Shown here: positions 9,795 to 17,939 of the stretch, piece after piece
Numbering within the stretch: position 1 is the first letter of the stretch
How the letters are laid out: every line of letters starts with the position of its first letter
Assembly (NCBI RefSeq): GCF_021390595.1
Contig: NZ_JAJEJR010000002.1
Location: 248,001-312,000 of the forward strand
Direction: 5' to 3'
DNA from: Paraburkholderia sp. HP33-1
GTDB lineage: Bacteria; Pseudomonadota; Gammaproteobacteria; Burkholderiales; Burkholderiaceae
DNA length: 64,000 nt
The notes under the pieces: generated by a model
Told to the model about the DNA's origin: nothing
The model's database searches: none
The model's input: only the letters and a program-made list of their open reading frames with translations
Translations under genes and position numbers: made by a program

Positions 9795-10685
9795 ATGCGT
9801 GTATTGGTGACGGGAGCAACGGGGTTGATCGGGGGAGCTGTAGCGCGTCGCTTGATGGCGGGCGGCCATGAGGTCGTGGGACTCGCCCGTTCGGAAATGA
9901 GTGCGAGCAAGCTGACCGGCGAGGGCTTTGCGGTGACGCAAGGCGACCTTGCCGACTCGGCGAGCGTCGCTTCTGCCGCTCGTGCCGTTGACGCGGTTAT
10001 ACATGCCGCCTCGCCGAACGACCAGAATACGGCAGCTTATGACAAAGCTGCGACGCGCTCGATCATCGAAGCGCTGCGCGGTACGGGCAAGCGTTTCGTC
10101 TATACAAGCGGTTGTCTAATCTACGGATCAACCGGCGATACCCCCGCAACTGAAGATAGCCCGCTGAATCCAGTCGAGCTCGTGCGCTGGCGCCAGGAGC
10201 TTGAGGACGAGGTCCTCGCGGCTGCGACCGCCGGTGTTCACCCGAGCGTAATCCGGCCAGGCTGGGTTTACGGCAACTGGGGTGGCGCCACAATGATGAT
10301 GTACGGCACGGCCAAGGAATACGGCGTGGCGCGCTTCGTCGGTGACGGGCGAAACCGCTGGTCGACGGTGCACGCTGACGACCTCGCTGACCTCTACGCG
10401 TTCTCGCTTGAACGGGCGCCGGTTAGCTCAGTCTTCAACGGCGTTCACGGAACGGCGACACCACTTATCGAAATCGCGCGCGCGGCGAGCGAGGCCGCCG
10501 GCGCCGAGGGACGCGTAGAGGCATGGCCGCTCGACGAGGCGCGGCAGTCGCTCGGGGCATTCGCCGACGCGATTACCTGCGATCAGGTCGTCTCCGGGGA
10601 AAAGGCAAAACGCGAGCTTGATTGGCGTCCGTCGCGACGCTCGATCGTCGAGGAGTTGCGTTCCTACGCGTCGGCGGCCGCCTAA
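9795..10685 (+). CDS. NAD-dependent epimerase/dehydratase (extended SDR)
   Basis: About 296 residues with an N-terminal Rossmann fold: the dinucleotide motif VTGATGLIGGAVARRL starts at residue 4, followed by DAVIHAASP. The catalytic Ser/Tyr region is atypical: YTSGCLIYGSTG supplies a Ser and a Tyr, but the usual YxxxK spacing is not obvious. This resembles atypical SDRs (SDR_a5/NAD(P)-binding type) acting on small carbonyls. The start at 9795 has AAGAGG nine bases upstream. An in-frame ATG at 9762 lacks a ribosome site and would place residues before the Rossmann strand. With the LysR regulator before it and the DoxX-like protein after, it could belong to a small stress or detoxification unit. 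Confidence 0.85.
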   Translation: MRVLVTGATGLIGGAVARRLMAGGHEVVGLARSEMSASKLTGEGFAVTQGDLADSASVASAARAVDAVIHAASPNDQNTAAYDKAATRSIIEALRGTGKRFVYTSGCLIYGSTGDTPATEDSPLNPVELVRWRQELEDEVLAAATAGVHPSVIRPGWVYGNWGGATMMMYGTAKEYGVARFVGDGRNRWSTVHADDLADLYAFSLERAPVSSVFNGVHGTATPLIEIARAASEAAGAEGRVEAWPLDEARQSLGAFADAITCDQVVSGEKAKRELDWRPSRRSIVEELRSYASAAA

Positions 10686-10837
10686 GCACGCGGTGCCTCT
10701 TCAACCGCCCGCCCCTTGGCTGCAAGGTCCACGCGCAGTGGGCTCGCTTGCAATGAATGAAGCGTCATGCAGCTTTCCTACGTTTCCGTCGCAGTGCGCG
10801 AGCCCGCGCACTCGCCAAAATCTTGTGGGTCGCTTAA

Positions 10838-11158
10838 ATGCTACATACGTTCTCGATCTGGCTTCTCGTTGTCGCTTTTTTCGGTGCGGGGCTGTTCAAC
10901 GCGATCGGCACGCCCGCCACACAGGACAACTTTGTCCGCTGGGGGTATCCACGATGGTGGCAGCGTGCCACCGGTATGCTGGAGATGACGAATGCCGTCT
11001 TGATCGCAGTTCCCGTCACCCGTGGGTTGGGCCTGATCTTTGGTGCCGTCATCATCGCCGCAGCGGTTTTGACCGTCTTGCGTCACCGGGAGTTTTCCCA
11101 CCTTGCTCCGCTCAGCGTCTTCCTGGTTATGCTCACACTGGCGGGAATCACATTGTAG
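10838..11158 (+). CDS. DoxX-like family membrane protein
   Basis: A 106-residue protein with four predicted hydrophobic helices. The pattern FFGAGLFNAIGTPATQDNF followed by WGYPRWWQRATGMLEM is characteristic of DoxX-like (DoxX_2) proteins. Members are small inner-membrane proteins sometimes linked to quinone or thiol redox chemistry; no catalytic residues can be assigned. It starts 152 bases after the epimerase gene on the same strand and may be co-transcribed. Codon usage is ordinary. Confidence 0.82.
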   Translation: MLHTFSIWLLVVAFFGAGLFNAIGTPATQDNFVRWGYPRWWQRATGMLEMTNAVLIAVPVTRGLGLIFGAVIIAAAVLTVLRHREFSHLAPLSVFLVMLTLAGITL

Positions 11159-11280
11159 GAACGCAACGCTTAATCCCGTGCGCGCGAGTCACGATGCCCG
11201 TGCGCGGTGTTCTTAACTGGGCGAAGCTGACCTTCGAATGTCCGACCTCATCGCTGGCAGAGCGGCTGTTGGTGGCCGGT

Positions 11281-11384
11281 ACTGGAAAACCGCTACACGT
11301 ATGTGCTCACGCGCTTATTACATGATGGCCCCGTGCGTGGTTGGGGCGATTGCACTGATCTTCGTCACCGAAACGCGCGGGTGA
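11281..11384 (+). pseudogene. Remnant of an MFS transporter C-terminus, frameshifted
   Basis: Two adjoining frames each give a piece of a familiar MFS tail. Bases 11282-11314 read LENRYTYVLTR in one frame. From 11301 another frame ends YYMMAPCVVGAIALIFVTETRG followed by TGA at 11382. The second piece strongly resembles the final transmembrane helix and VTETRG end of major facilitator transporters. The join needs a frameshift and nothing upstream supplies the rest of a transporter, so this looks like the last 30 or so residues of a deleted gene. No mobile element was seen next to it. Confidence 0.5.
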
Positions 11385-11492
11385 TCGTTGCGCGGGCAGG
11401 GCATTCTGGGGAGCAGGAAGTGATTCGTTGAAGTGAGCTCGCGTGGCCGGCCGCGTATCGGTGCGGTTCGGCCACGCGCGATCGAAAGGCGT

Positions 11493-11882
11493 CTATTTCA
11501 GCAGGCTTTCCGCGAGCCGCGATTTCAGCATTTCGTATTTCTGCCGCGACGTATCCGCAAAGGCCGCCTCACGACTTGACCGAGTATCGTCGAACGGAAT
11601 CGGCTCGGCAAACTGGCTGATTGTCAGATCCCATCGCTTGCCCTCGATCAGGTTGTAGAAGTGCGTGCCGCCCGACGTGTGCGTCGTCAGAATTTCTCCA
11701 CCGAAGTAATCCTGAGCGATCAACGCCGTGACGCTGCAATGGTTCAGCGCCGGATTCGTTGCCGACCACACGTGAATGGGACTCGACGTATCGGTGGACC
11801 ACACGCGTGCAAGGGCACGATACAGTTCGATAGGCGTGGCAAAGGTCTTCGATACGGCGGGGGTCTGTGCTTCCTGTGGCAT
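11493..11882 (-). CDS. YunG-like small protein
   Basis: About 129 residues, starting at ATG 11882 with GAAGGA upstream. The pattern with NHCSVTALIAQDYFGGEILTT followed by GTHFYNLI is that of the YunG family: a short alpha/beta protein with a Cys and His that recall a papain-like or transglutaminase-like fold. The biochemical role is unknown. A frame continues upstream to 12053, but that part spans an intrinsic terminator hairpin and has no family resemblance. The gene is downstream of the arabinofuranosidase gene on the same strand, separated by the hairpin. Confidence 0.7.
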   Translation of the reverse strand: MPQEAQTPAVSKTFATPIELYRALARVWSTDTSSPIHVWSATNPALNHCSVTALIAQDYFGGEILTTHTSGGTHFYNLIEGKRWDLTISQFAEPIPFDDTRSSREAAFADTSRQKYEMLKSRLAESLLK

Positions 11883-11928
11883 GGCGGCAATCCTTCGTTC
11901 GATGAGCGGATCAGGTCGTAGAAAACAA

Positions 11929-11956
11929 AAAGCCCCGTCGTTGCGGGCGGGGCTTT
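11929..11956 (-). terminator. Intrinsic terminator or attenuator hairpin before the YunG-like gene
   Basis: On the minus strand AAAGCCCCG and CGGGGCTTT form a nine-pair stem with a ten-base loop, followed by TTTGTTTTC. It lies about 195 bases after the arabinofuranosidase stop and 47 bases before the YunG-like start. It can end the upstream transcript or attenuate the downstream gene. Confidence 0.75.
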
Positions 11957-12149
11957 CTGGCGCATGGCGCTGCGAATGATGTCTAGCGGCGTATGCGTAT
12001 GCGAGTCTCCACAGGCAGTCCCACGCGGGCATGCGCATGATGATGCTTCGCAATCGTGTGGGACATGAGGGCTTGCTTGGTGAGCGAGTGTGCCTTCAAT
12101 CGCGCGACGCGTCAACGAATGATCCGTTGCTACGTCGCGCTCATCGTGC

Positions 12150-14177
12150 TCAGGACTTTGCGCCGCTCAGAATCGCGAGGCTCGGGCAGTAATGCGTTGC
12201 GCTCAGATAAGCGGCCTGCTGCGAGCGCACGCCTGCGCTGTTCGACGTGGGCGGATCGATGAACACCTGCGCATTGTTCGATCCTGCCGGAGCCGTCAGC
12301 GTCATCGTCACTTTCCACCAGTTGCCGGATTTCACCGCGCTCAGCGCCGTCGCCTGTCCCGCGCCCCACGTACCGCGCACGATCGCGCCGGTATTCGTGT
12401 TCAGCACCCAGCCGAACTCGGTGCCGCTCGGATCGTCGGTCTGGATCGAGCCGCCGGGGAACACCGTCGCGTTGGTGGTGGCGAGCACGTAGTCGGTGAA
12501 CGTGTACGACTGGCCGCCTTGCACGCGGATCACTTCGTGGATGTTCGACACGGACGAACCGTTCGTGCTCGTGACCGTCGCCGCGCCGCGATTCACGCCG
12601 GAGGTGTCTGTGGCGGGCACGGCGGTGCCGCCGTTCGATTGCGACCATGCATCGGGCGTGGCGAGACTGAGCGGCGAGTCGATCAGGTTGTTCGCGTAGC
12701 AGGTCGACGCGGCCGCGTTGGACGGCGGGCCGTAGAAGCCCGCGATGCTCGATTGGATCGCGTTGTCGGTCGTATGGGACGTTGCCTTCGTGATGATCGC
12801 GCCTTCGAAGAACTGAATCGGCGCGGCGCTGCCGTCGCCGCCTTCGCCGAGCGACAGACCACCCTGCCATTGGCCGTTGAACGCATGGCCCGCGTCGTTG
12901 CCGAAGTTCAGCGCTTCAGGCGGCGCCTGATCGTATAGCGACGTCAGCACGCTTTGCGAAGCGGCCCCGCCTTTGACCACGAAGAGATTCGAGGCGGTGA
13001 CGGGCGAGTACTTCGACAGGACCGTGACGAACTTCTCGTTCGCCGGCTGCTGCGGGCCGTACAGATAGACGCCGGCTTCCGCATCGACGCCCGGCCAGTT
13101 GGTATCGAGCGCATTGCAGACCGGGTCCTTGACGTTCGACGGCTGGATGGAGTCGCCGTCGCAATAGCCGAACACGGCCGCGTTGCCGTTCGAGAACGCG
13201 AGCGCGAACATTTCGCCTTGCACTTCGCCGTGCGAATAGGTGCTGGGATTCGCGCTGTTTTCCATGTTGCCGTAGGTGCCGCAGCAGGTCGACGATTGGC
13301 TGTAGTGCGCCCCGGCCACCATGTACTCCGCGATTTCGCTATCGCCGATCGACTGGTTCACCGTGCCGAAGCGATTGCGATAGGCCTGGCCGGCCAACGT
13401 GCCGAGCGCCGGAATCTGCACGCCGTTCGTCGTGACGAACGCGAGCGTGGCCGGCGTGCCGGGAAGTGCGGGCAAGTCGTTGCCAATCGTCAGTTGCTGC
13501 GTCGGCGCTTGCGTGGTCAATGCAGTCGGTGGTTGCTGCAGTTGCACGGTCAAGGTGCCGGCGGTGCCGGGCAGGGTGATCGTGGCGAAGCCATTGAGGA
13601 CCGGCACGGTGGTTGTTTTGCCGCCGTTCTGTACGCTCAGTGATTCCGTGCCGTCCTGGTTGAGTGCGAGTGTCGCCGGTACGTTGCCGAATGCGCCGCC
13701 CTTCAATGGCGCGACCAGATCGATCTGGTCGTAGATGTAGGTGACGGAGCAGGTCGTGTTGTTGCAGAAGGATTGCGTGCTCTGCACATTCGCGGAGCCG
13801 ACCAGCGAGCGGTCGCCGCCCTTTAGCGTGCTGTTGGTGTACGGATAGACGTCGAGCGTCGTGTTATCGGACGCGCGTCGGATCTGGAACAGTGGGCCGT
13901 TGTAGTTCTTCGTCAGTAGACGGGTCACGCTGTGCGCCGCGGAGCAGGGCGTGTTGGCCGTGGCGGCGGCGTCGCAAGGTAGCGCAATGGTGGTCGCCCC
14001 GCTGTTGTCCACCGACGCATTGGAATTCGATTGCGACGCGCTATTGGACACTGCTGAGTTCGAGGTGGCCGCATTCGCAATCGGCGCTGTCGACGCGCCG
14101 CTATTGTCGCCATTGCACGCGGCGAGTCCGACGGCCATCACCAGCCAGACCGCCACTAATCCAATTCTTCTGGACAT
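12150..14177 (-). CDS. GH54-type alpha-L-arabinofuranosidase B, lipoprotein
   Basis: About 675 residues. A hydrophobic signal ends in the lipobox LAAC, so the protein is probably a lipoprotein. A Ser/Asn-rich linker follows. The catalytic region shows GH54 signatures: LPCDAAATANTPCSAAHSVT, PLFQIRRASDN, YIYDQ, the vicinal cysteines TCCGTYGNMEN (Cys298-Cys299), and GEGGDGSAAPIQFFEGAI. By family comparison the nucleophile is probably Glu367 (DAEAGVYLYG) and the acid/base Asp448 (GGDGS). The C-terminal 150 residues form a separate beta-rich, possibly carbohydrate-binding domain rather than the usual CBM42, which I do not recognise. AGGAGG precedes two adjacent ATGs (14180 and 14177); spacing favours the second. 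It would release arabinose from plant arabinan or arabinoxylan. Confidence 0.82.
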   Translation of the reverse strand: MSRRIGLVAVWLVMAVGLAACNGDNSGASTAPIANAATSNSAVSNSASQSNSNASVDNSGATTIALPCDAAATANTPCSAAHSVTRLLTKNYNGPLFQIRRASDNTTLDVYPYTNSTLKGGDRSLVGSANVQSTQSFCNNTTCSVTYIYDQIDLVAPLKGGAFGNVPATLALNQDGTESLSVQNGGKTTTVPVLNGFATITLPGTAGTLTVQLQQPPTALTTQAPTQQLTIGNDLPALPGTPATLAFVTTNGVQIPALGTLAGQAYRNRFGTVNQSIGDSEIAEYMVAGAHYSQSSTCCGTYGNMENSANPSTYSHGEVQGEMFALAFSNGNAAVFGYCDGDSIQPSNVKDPVCNALDTNWPGVDAEAGVYLYGPQQPANEKFVTVLSKYSPVTASNLFVVKGGAASQSVLTSLYDQAPPEALNFGNDAGHAFNGQWQGGLSLGEGGDGSAAPIQFFEGAIITKATSHTTDNAIQSSIAGFYGPPSNAAASTCYANNLIDSPLSLATPDAWSQSNGGTAVPATDTSGVNRGAATVTSTNGSSVSNIHEVIRVQGGQSYTFTDYVLATTNATVFPGGSIQTDDPSGTEFGWVLNTNTGAIVRGTWGAGQATALSAVKSGNWWKVTMTLTAPAGSNNAQVFIDPPTSNSAGVRSQQAAYLSATHYCPSLAILSGAKS

Positions 14178-14581
14178 CATGACCTCCTCATGTGGAACCT
14201 CTGATCGGGTGGAAATGCTTAGGTGTACGGATAGAGGTAAAGAATCGTTCGGCTCGCCGATAACTCGCGAGGCGGCAGGCCGGGTCGCCGCCAAACGTCG
14301 GGCAGGTAATAATATTAGTCAACAATATCGATTTGACGGCTTAGGGTAATCCCGTATGCGGATTCCATGAAAACGAAATATTCGAGCCGTCATAGGGCGT
14401 AAGCAATCCGCATAAGCAATGAGCTCTGCCGAATTATTACTAATATAGTGATCGACGCGGCGCGCGCCGCGTCGATCCAGGGCGAGGACGTAAAGCGAGG
14501 CGATGGATGGAAATGAAAGTGACGCGCGGCGAATCAGGCGTTCAACCGCGCATGGCATGCGCCGATCGACTTCAACGCAAT
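14178..14581. other. Intergenic region with two AT-rich inverted motifs
   Basis: This is the upstream region of the arabinofuranosidase gene. Two AT-rich patches stand out in otherwise GC-rich DNA: GTAATAATATTAGTC at 14306-14320 and AATTATTACTAATATAGT at 14432-14449. They share the words ATATTAGT and TAATAAT in opposite orientation. They may be promoter or operator elements of the leftward gene. No gene was found in the gap. Confidence 0.4.
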
Positions 14582-15280
14582 TCAACCACCGGACAAAACT
14601 GAATCCTCGATTTCGTAGCGTTCAGTGCCAACAGAAATCAGATTGATGCCGGCATTCTTGCGGGTGATCGTGTCGCCGGGCATCGGCCGATCGCTCGCGG
14701 AAGCAGCGGTGCCGATCACCCGGCCGCTGACGCCGAAGAAGATCGCCCGCGTCGCGCCATCGGGCCAGTAGACCACGACGGTTGTCGACCGATCGCTGTG
14801 ATGCACGACGCCGAACTTGCACATCGTTCTGGTCTGTCCGTTGCCGCGCTCGCAGGGTAGAGTGCCGCTCGCGCTAATAGGCGACTGCTTCTCCGGCGTG
14901 TGGCTCTTCTGCGAACCGGCTAAGCCGCCTTCCGTCGAAATCGAAATCAGCGTCACGCCATCCGCTGCGCCGACGACGCGCGCATGCCGCTCATGCGTGA
15001 CGATCGCGCGCACGGCGGCGCTATCGCTCGAGCCCGGACAGCCGACCAGCATCGCCATATGGTCGAGATAGTTGACGGTCGCAGCGGACTCGCCGAGCCG
15101 CCGGCATGCATCGCCTGCGTGCGGATAGCCATTGCCGAGCACGACGAACGACGCGGGCCATTCGAACTGCTTTTCCGTACCAGCGGCCTGCGCCGAAGCG
15201 GAAGCGCCGCCGGCACCGAAAGCAATCGCCGTCATCGTCGCGTGCAGCATCGAAGCAAAACACCGGGTCGCGGGTCGCAT
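14582..15280 (-). CDS. Exported protein of unknown function
   Basis: About 232 residues. The start at 15280 has GAGGAG eight bases upstream and is followed by an N-terminal signal-like stretch ending in ASASAQA, so export to the periplasm is likely. The rest contains several Gly/Ser segments and a few cysteines but no domain I recognise. Its start lies 20 bases after the stop of the TPR gene, so the two are probably co-transcribed at the tail of the respiratory cluster. A longer open frame upstream is an artefact of GC-rich DNA. Confidence 0.65.
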   Translation of the reverse strand: MRPATRCFASMLHATMTAIAFGAGGASASAQAAGTEKQFEWPASFVVLGNGYPHAGDACRRLGESAATVNYLDHMAMLVGCPGSSDSAAVRAIVTHERHARVVGAADGVTLISISTEGGLAGSQKSHTPEKQSPISASGTLPCERGNGQTRTMCKFGVVHHSDRSTTVVVYWPDGATRAIFFGVSGRVIGTAASASDRPMPGDTITRKNAGINLISVGTERYEIEDSVLSGG

Positions 15281-15300
15281 CGAGGTTCTCCTCGGCTTGC

Positions 15301-16077
15301 TTACGTCCGTGCCGCGCCCGACGCCAACGCGGCCTGCGCACGCTGCAGCCACTCGCGATTGTGTTCGTGCGTCTGACGCGGCCAATGTTTGGCATCCTGA
15401 ACGATTTCCGTATAGAGGGCGCCGGCGCGGCGTCGGTCGGCATCGTCCGGCTGCGCGGCGAGCCACTCGGCGAACAGGCAGCGCGGCGCGACGTCGTTCG
15501 CGCAGGTCAGCGCCTGTTCGAATGCCGCGCGTGCGCCGGGCGCGTTCAGCGCGGCCAGCGTGCGCGCATAGAGCAGGGCCGGCTCGCCCTGATTGCGCGC
15601 CTGCGGATTGACCGAGAACAGCTTCGCCAAGGTCGCGTCGGCGGCCGTGGAGTCGCCGAGCGCGAACTGCGAGCGCGCGAGACCGAGCAGCAGCGCGGGA
15701 TCGTTCGCGAACGGGCCGTTCGCCGCGGTCTGGAAGTGTTCGAGCGCTTCGCGTGGATTACCGGCCGCGAGCAATGCTTCGCCGAGCCGCATCCGATGCT
15801 GCACGGTCGGCGCACGGTCGAAATTGGCGCGCGCTTCACGCAGCGCGCGATTCGGATCGACGAGTTGGGTAATCGCCTGCGTGGCCACGCGCGCGCCGCG
15901 CGTATGGCGCAAGCCCGGCAGATAGATCGCGAAGAAGTACACGACGCTGCCGAGCAGCGGAAAAGCAAACAGAATGAAGAGCCAGTAGATGCCCTGGTTA
16001 TTGCGCATCGCGTGAACGGCGAAAAAGATCGCAACAAAAACGTGAAGACCAATTCCAAAGAAGTAGGGCATATCCAT
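15301..16077 (-). CDS. Membrane-anchored TPR protein
   Basis: 258 residues. Two hydrophobic segments at about residues 5-25 and 30-52 (the second in YWLFILFAFPLLGSVVYFFA) resemble the PLDc_N-type membrane hairpin. A cytoplasmic or periplasmic region of repeated helical pairs follows, with TPR-like spacing (RMRLGEALLAAGNPREALEHF, LARSQFALGD). TPR proteins usually act as scaffolds. The gene sits between a 33-residue membrane peptide and an exported protein, all on the same strand as the oxidase genes, so an assembly or stability role is possible but not shown. Confidence 0.72.
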   Translation of the reverse strand: MDMPYFFGIGLHVFVAIFFAVHAMRNNQGIYWLFILFAFPLLGSVVYFFAIYLPGLRHTRGARVATQAITQLVDPNRALREARANFDRAPTVQHRMRLGEALLAAGNPREALEHFQTAANGPFANDPALLLGLARSQFALGDSTAADATLAKLFSVNPQARNQGEPALLYARTLAALNAPGARAAFEQALTCANDVAPRCLFAEWLAAQPDDADRRRAGALYTEIVQDAKHWPRQTHEHNREWLQRAQAALASGAART

Positions 16078-16114
16078 TCAACCTTCGAGCGAAAAGCGCG
16101 CCGCGAGCCCGCTC

Positions 16115-16216
16115 CTAATGCAGCGAACCGGCCCGCAGATACGCGAACAGAAGCGACAGCGCCACGACGATCACACCGGTCGCGACGACAAGACGATTGG
16201 CCAACAGTCGACGCAT
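16115..16216 (-). CDS. 33-residue single-pass membrane peptide
   Basis: A short frame starts at ATG 16216, preceded by GGAG with good spacing, and ends with TAG at 16115. The peptide has a basic start (MRRLLANR), a single hydrophobic helix of about 18 residues and a short polar tail. It fits exactly between the flavocytochrome stop (16227) and the TPR start (16077). Small one-helix subunits are common in oxidase operons, so it may be an accessory subunit. This is a prediction from layout and ribosome site only. Confidence 0.55.
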   Translation of the reverse strand: MRRLLANRLVVATGVIVVALSLLFAYLRAGSLH

Positions 16217-16226
16217 CGCGATTCTC

Positions 16227-17552
16227 CTAGACGAAGCTGTAGCGCTCGGAATGGTAGCGGATGCGCGGCACCTTCATTTCGGCGAGCGCCGTTTCGATCG
16301 CGTCCATCATCGGGTCCGGGCCGCAGATGAAGTACTCGTGATCGGCAAATTCGGGCGGCAGATGACGCCGGAACATCGCGGCGTCGATGCGCCCGGTTTC
16401 GCCGCTCCAGCCTTCGGGCGGGTCCGACAGCACATAGACGATACGCAGATCGAGCCGCGTTTTGTGCGCATCGAGTTCCTCGCGGAACGTCAGCGAGTCC
16501 CACGTCTTGCCGCCGTACAGTAGCACGAGTGGACGTTGATCGCCGCGATCGGCGAGCGTGCGGATCATGCTCATCATCGGCGTAATGCCGATGCCGCCCG
16601 CGATCAGCACATGCATGTCGGTCGGATGGCCGATCGTGAACGCGCCATAGGGTCCGTCCAGATACACGCGCTGGCCCGCCTCGAGCGTCTTCACCGTGCT
16701 CGTGAAATCGCCGAGATTGCGGATCGTCATTTCGACGCGGCCATTCGCGTTCTCGGCGCTCGACGAGAACGAAAACGGATGTCCGGTGATTCTGAATGGG
16801 CTGCCCCACACGTTGAGCCAGCCGAACTGGCCAGGCTTGAAGCGAAAGCCCGCGTGGCCGTCGGGCTGCATCACGAGAGTCGTGGTGTCGCCGCGTTCGG
16901 CGCGCACTTCCGTGATCCGGTAGGGACGCCTGAGCATGAAGAGCGGCTTGAACAGGCGCACATACAGCAGCAGCGCGATCCAGAAGATCGTCATGCAGAT
17001 CCACAGGGTGCGCTTGAGCGGATCGGTCAGATAGAAGCCCCAGCCGATCATATGCAGCACGCCGCCGAAGATCGCAACGAGCGCGAGCCCGATATGCGAC
17101 AGATGCCATAGTTCGTAAGGGATCTTCAGTTGCTTGCGCCATAGCGCGGTGATCACCAGCACGATGACCGCGCCGATCGACAGGAACGCGAACCACGCGC
17201 CCCATGGCACGTCGAGCAGCGAATCGGGCATCGCGAGCTTTTCCGAGCGGATCGCGAACAGGATCAGCGGATGCACGACGACGAGGCTGACAGCGAGCAG
17301 CGACACACGTCGATGGAAATGGTAGATGACGTCCTCGCCCCATGGCTCGGTCACATGGCGAAAACGCGCGGTGAGGCCGAATTGCAGGCCCATCATCGCG
17401 AGGCCGGAGTAGCCGAGCGCCACCGAGAACTCGGTGCCGAAGTTGCTCGCGGGCGGCAGCGTGCCGGCCAGCAGCGCGAACAGCGGCGCGAGAATGAACA
17501 GCAGGTAGATGGCCGACCAGATTGCCTTGCGCGCGAGATCTTGAGACTGCAT
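16227..17552 (-). CDS. Ferric-reductase/NADPH-oxidase-like flavocytochrome
   Basis: 441 residues. The N-terminal half has six hydrophobic helices with paired His residues (YHFHRRVSLL, VHPLILF, LWHLSHIGLAL, LHMIGWG) expected to hold two b-type haems. The C-terminal half is a ferredoxin-reductase module: FAD-binding RITGHPFSFSS, the NAD(P) motif AGGIGITPMMSMIRTL, and a final FICGPDPMMDAIE with an aromatic end (RYSFV). It should carry electrons from cytosolic NAD(P)H across the membrane to a metal, oxygen or quinone. It follows the oxidase genes by 51 bases on the same strand. It is not a haem-copper oxidase subunit, so its presence in this operon is notable. Confidence 0.87.
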   Translation of the reverse strand: MQSQDLARKAIWSAIYLLFILAPLFALLAGTLPPASNFGTEFSVALGYSGLAMMGLQFGLTARFRHVTEPWGEDVIYHFHRRVSLLAVSLVVVHPLILFAIRSEKLAMPDSLLDVPWGAWFAFLSIGAVIVLVITALWRKQLKIPYELWHLSHIGLALVAIFGGVLHMIGWGFYLTDPLKRTLWICMTIFWIALLLYVRLFKPLFMLRRPYRITEVRAERGDTTTLVMQPDGHAGFRFKPGQFGWLNVWGSPFRITGHPFSFSSSAENANGRVEMTIRNLGDFTSTVKTLEAGQRVYLDGPYGAFTIGHPTDMHVLIAGGIGITPMMSMIRTLADRGDQRPLVLLYGGKTWDSLTFREELDAHKTRLDLRIVYVLSDPPEGWSGETGRIDAAMFRRHLPPEFADHEYFICGPDPMMDAIETALAEMKVPRIRYHSERYSFV

Positions 17553-17603
17553 CAGTGCTCCTCCATACCGGCGGGCGGCGGATGGCTCGCGCTCAGTGCA
17601 CGT

Positions 17604-17939
17604 TCAGACGCAGGTGGTGAGCAGCAGCGCGGGCCCGAACGTGATCACGGTCGCGGCCAGCGCCGCGATCAGGGTCCAGACAACGACGGTGTGCATGAAC
17701 GAGCTGATTTGCTCGGGGCCCGGGTCGCGCTTTGCGGCGCGATAGCGCCACAACCAGCCGATCGCGATCAGATGCAGCAGCAGGATGATCGCGAGACTCG
17801 TGCGCAGCGGTCCGGCCGGCCACGCGAACGCGCAGCCGATCGCATGCAGCGCATACAGGATCACGAACGCGAGACACCAGATCGTGAAGCCGACGGCGAG
17901 CCACCACAACCGCAGTGGCGAAAGCGGACGCGCACTCAT
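17604..17939 (-). CDS. Small membrane protein of the oxidase operon
   Basis: 111 residues with three hydrophobic helices and no recognised domain. Its ATG at 17939 overlaps the stop of the fused oxidase gene as ATGA, indicating translational coupling. A longer frame extends upstream inside the oxidase gene, but that part is a shadow. Placement and topology are what one expects of a subunit-IV-like or assembly protein; the function is inferred from context alone. Confidence 0.72.
   Translation of the reverse strand: MSARPLSPLRLWWLAVGFTIWCLAFVILYALHAIGCAFAWPAGPLRTSLAIILLLHLIAIGWLWRYRAAKRDPGPEQISSFMHTVVVWTLIAALAATVITFGPALLLTTCV

Noticed and set aside
10618-11325. 235-codon frame across the epimerase end and DoxX gene
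   Set aside because: It runs out of frame through two well-supported genes.
11957-12053. Upstream extension of the YunG-like protein as a leader peptide with Trp/Tyr codons
   Set aside because: The frame runs through the terminator without a stop codon and the downstream gene is not an amino-acid biosynthesis gene.
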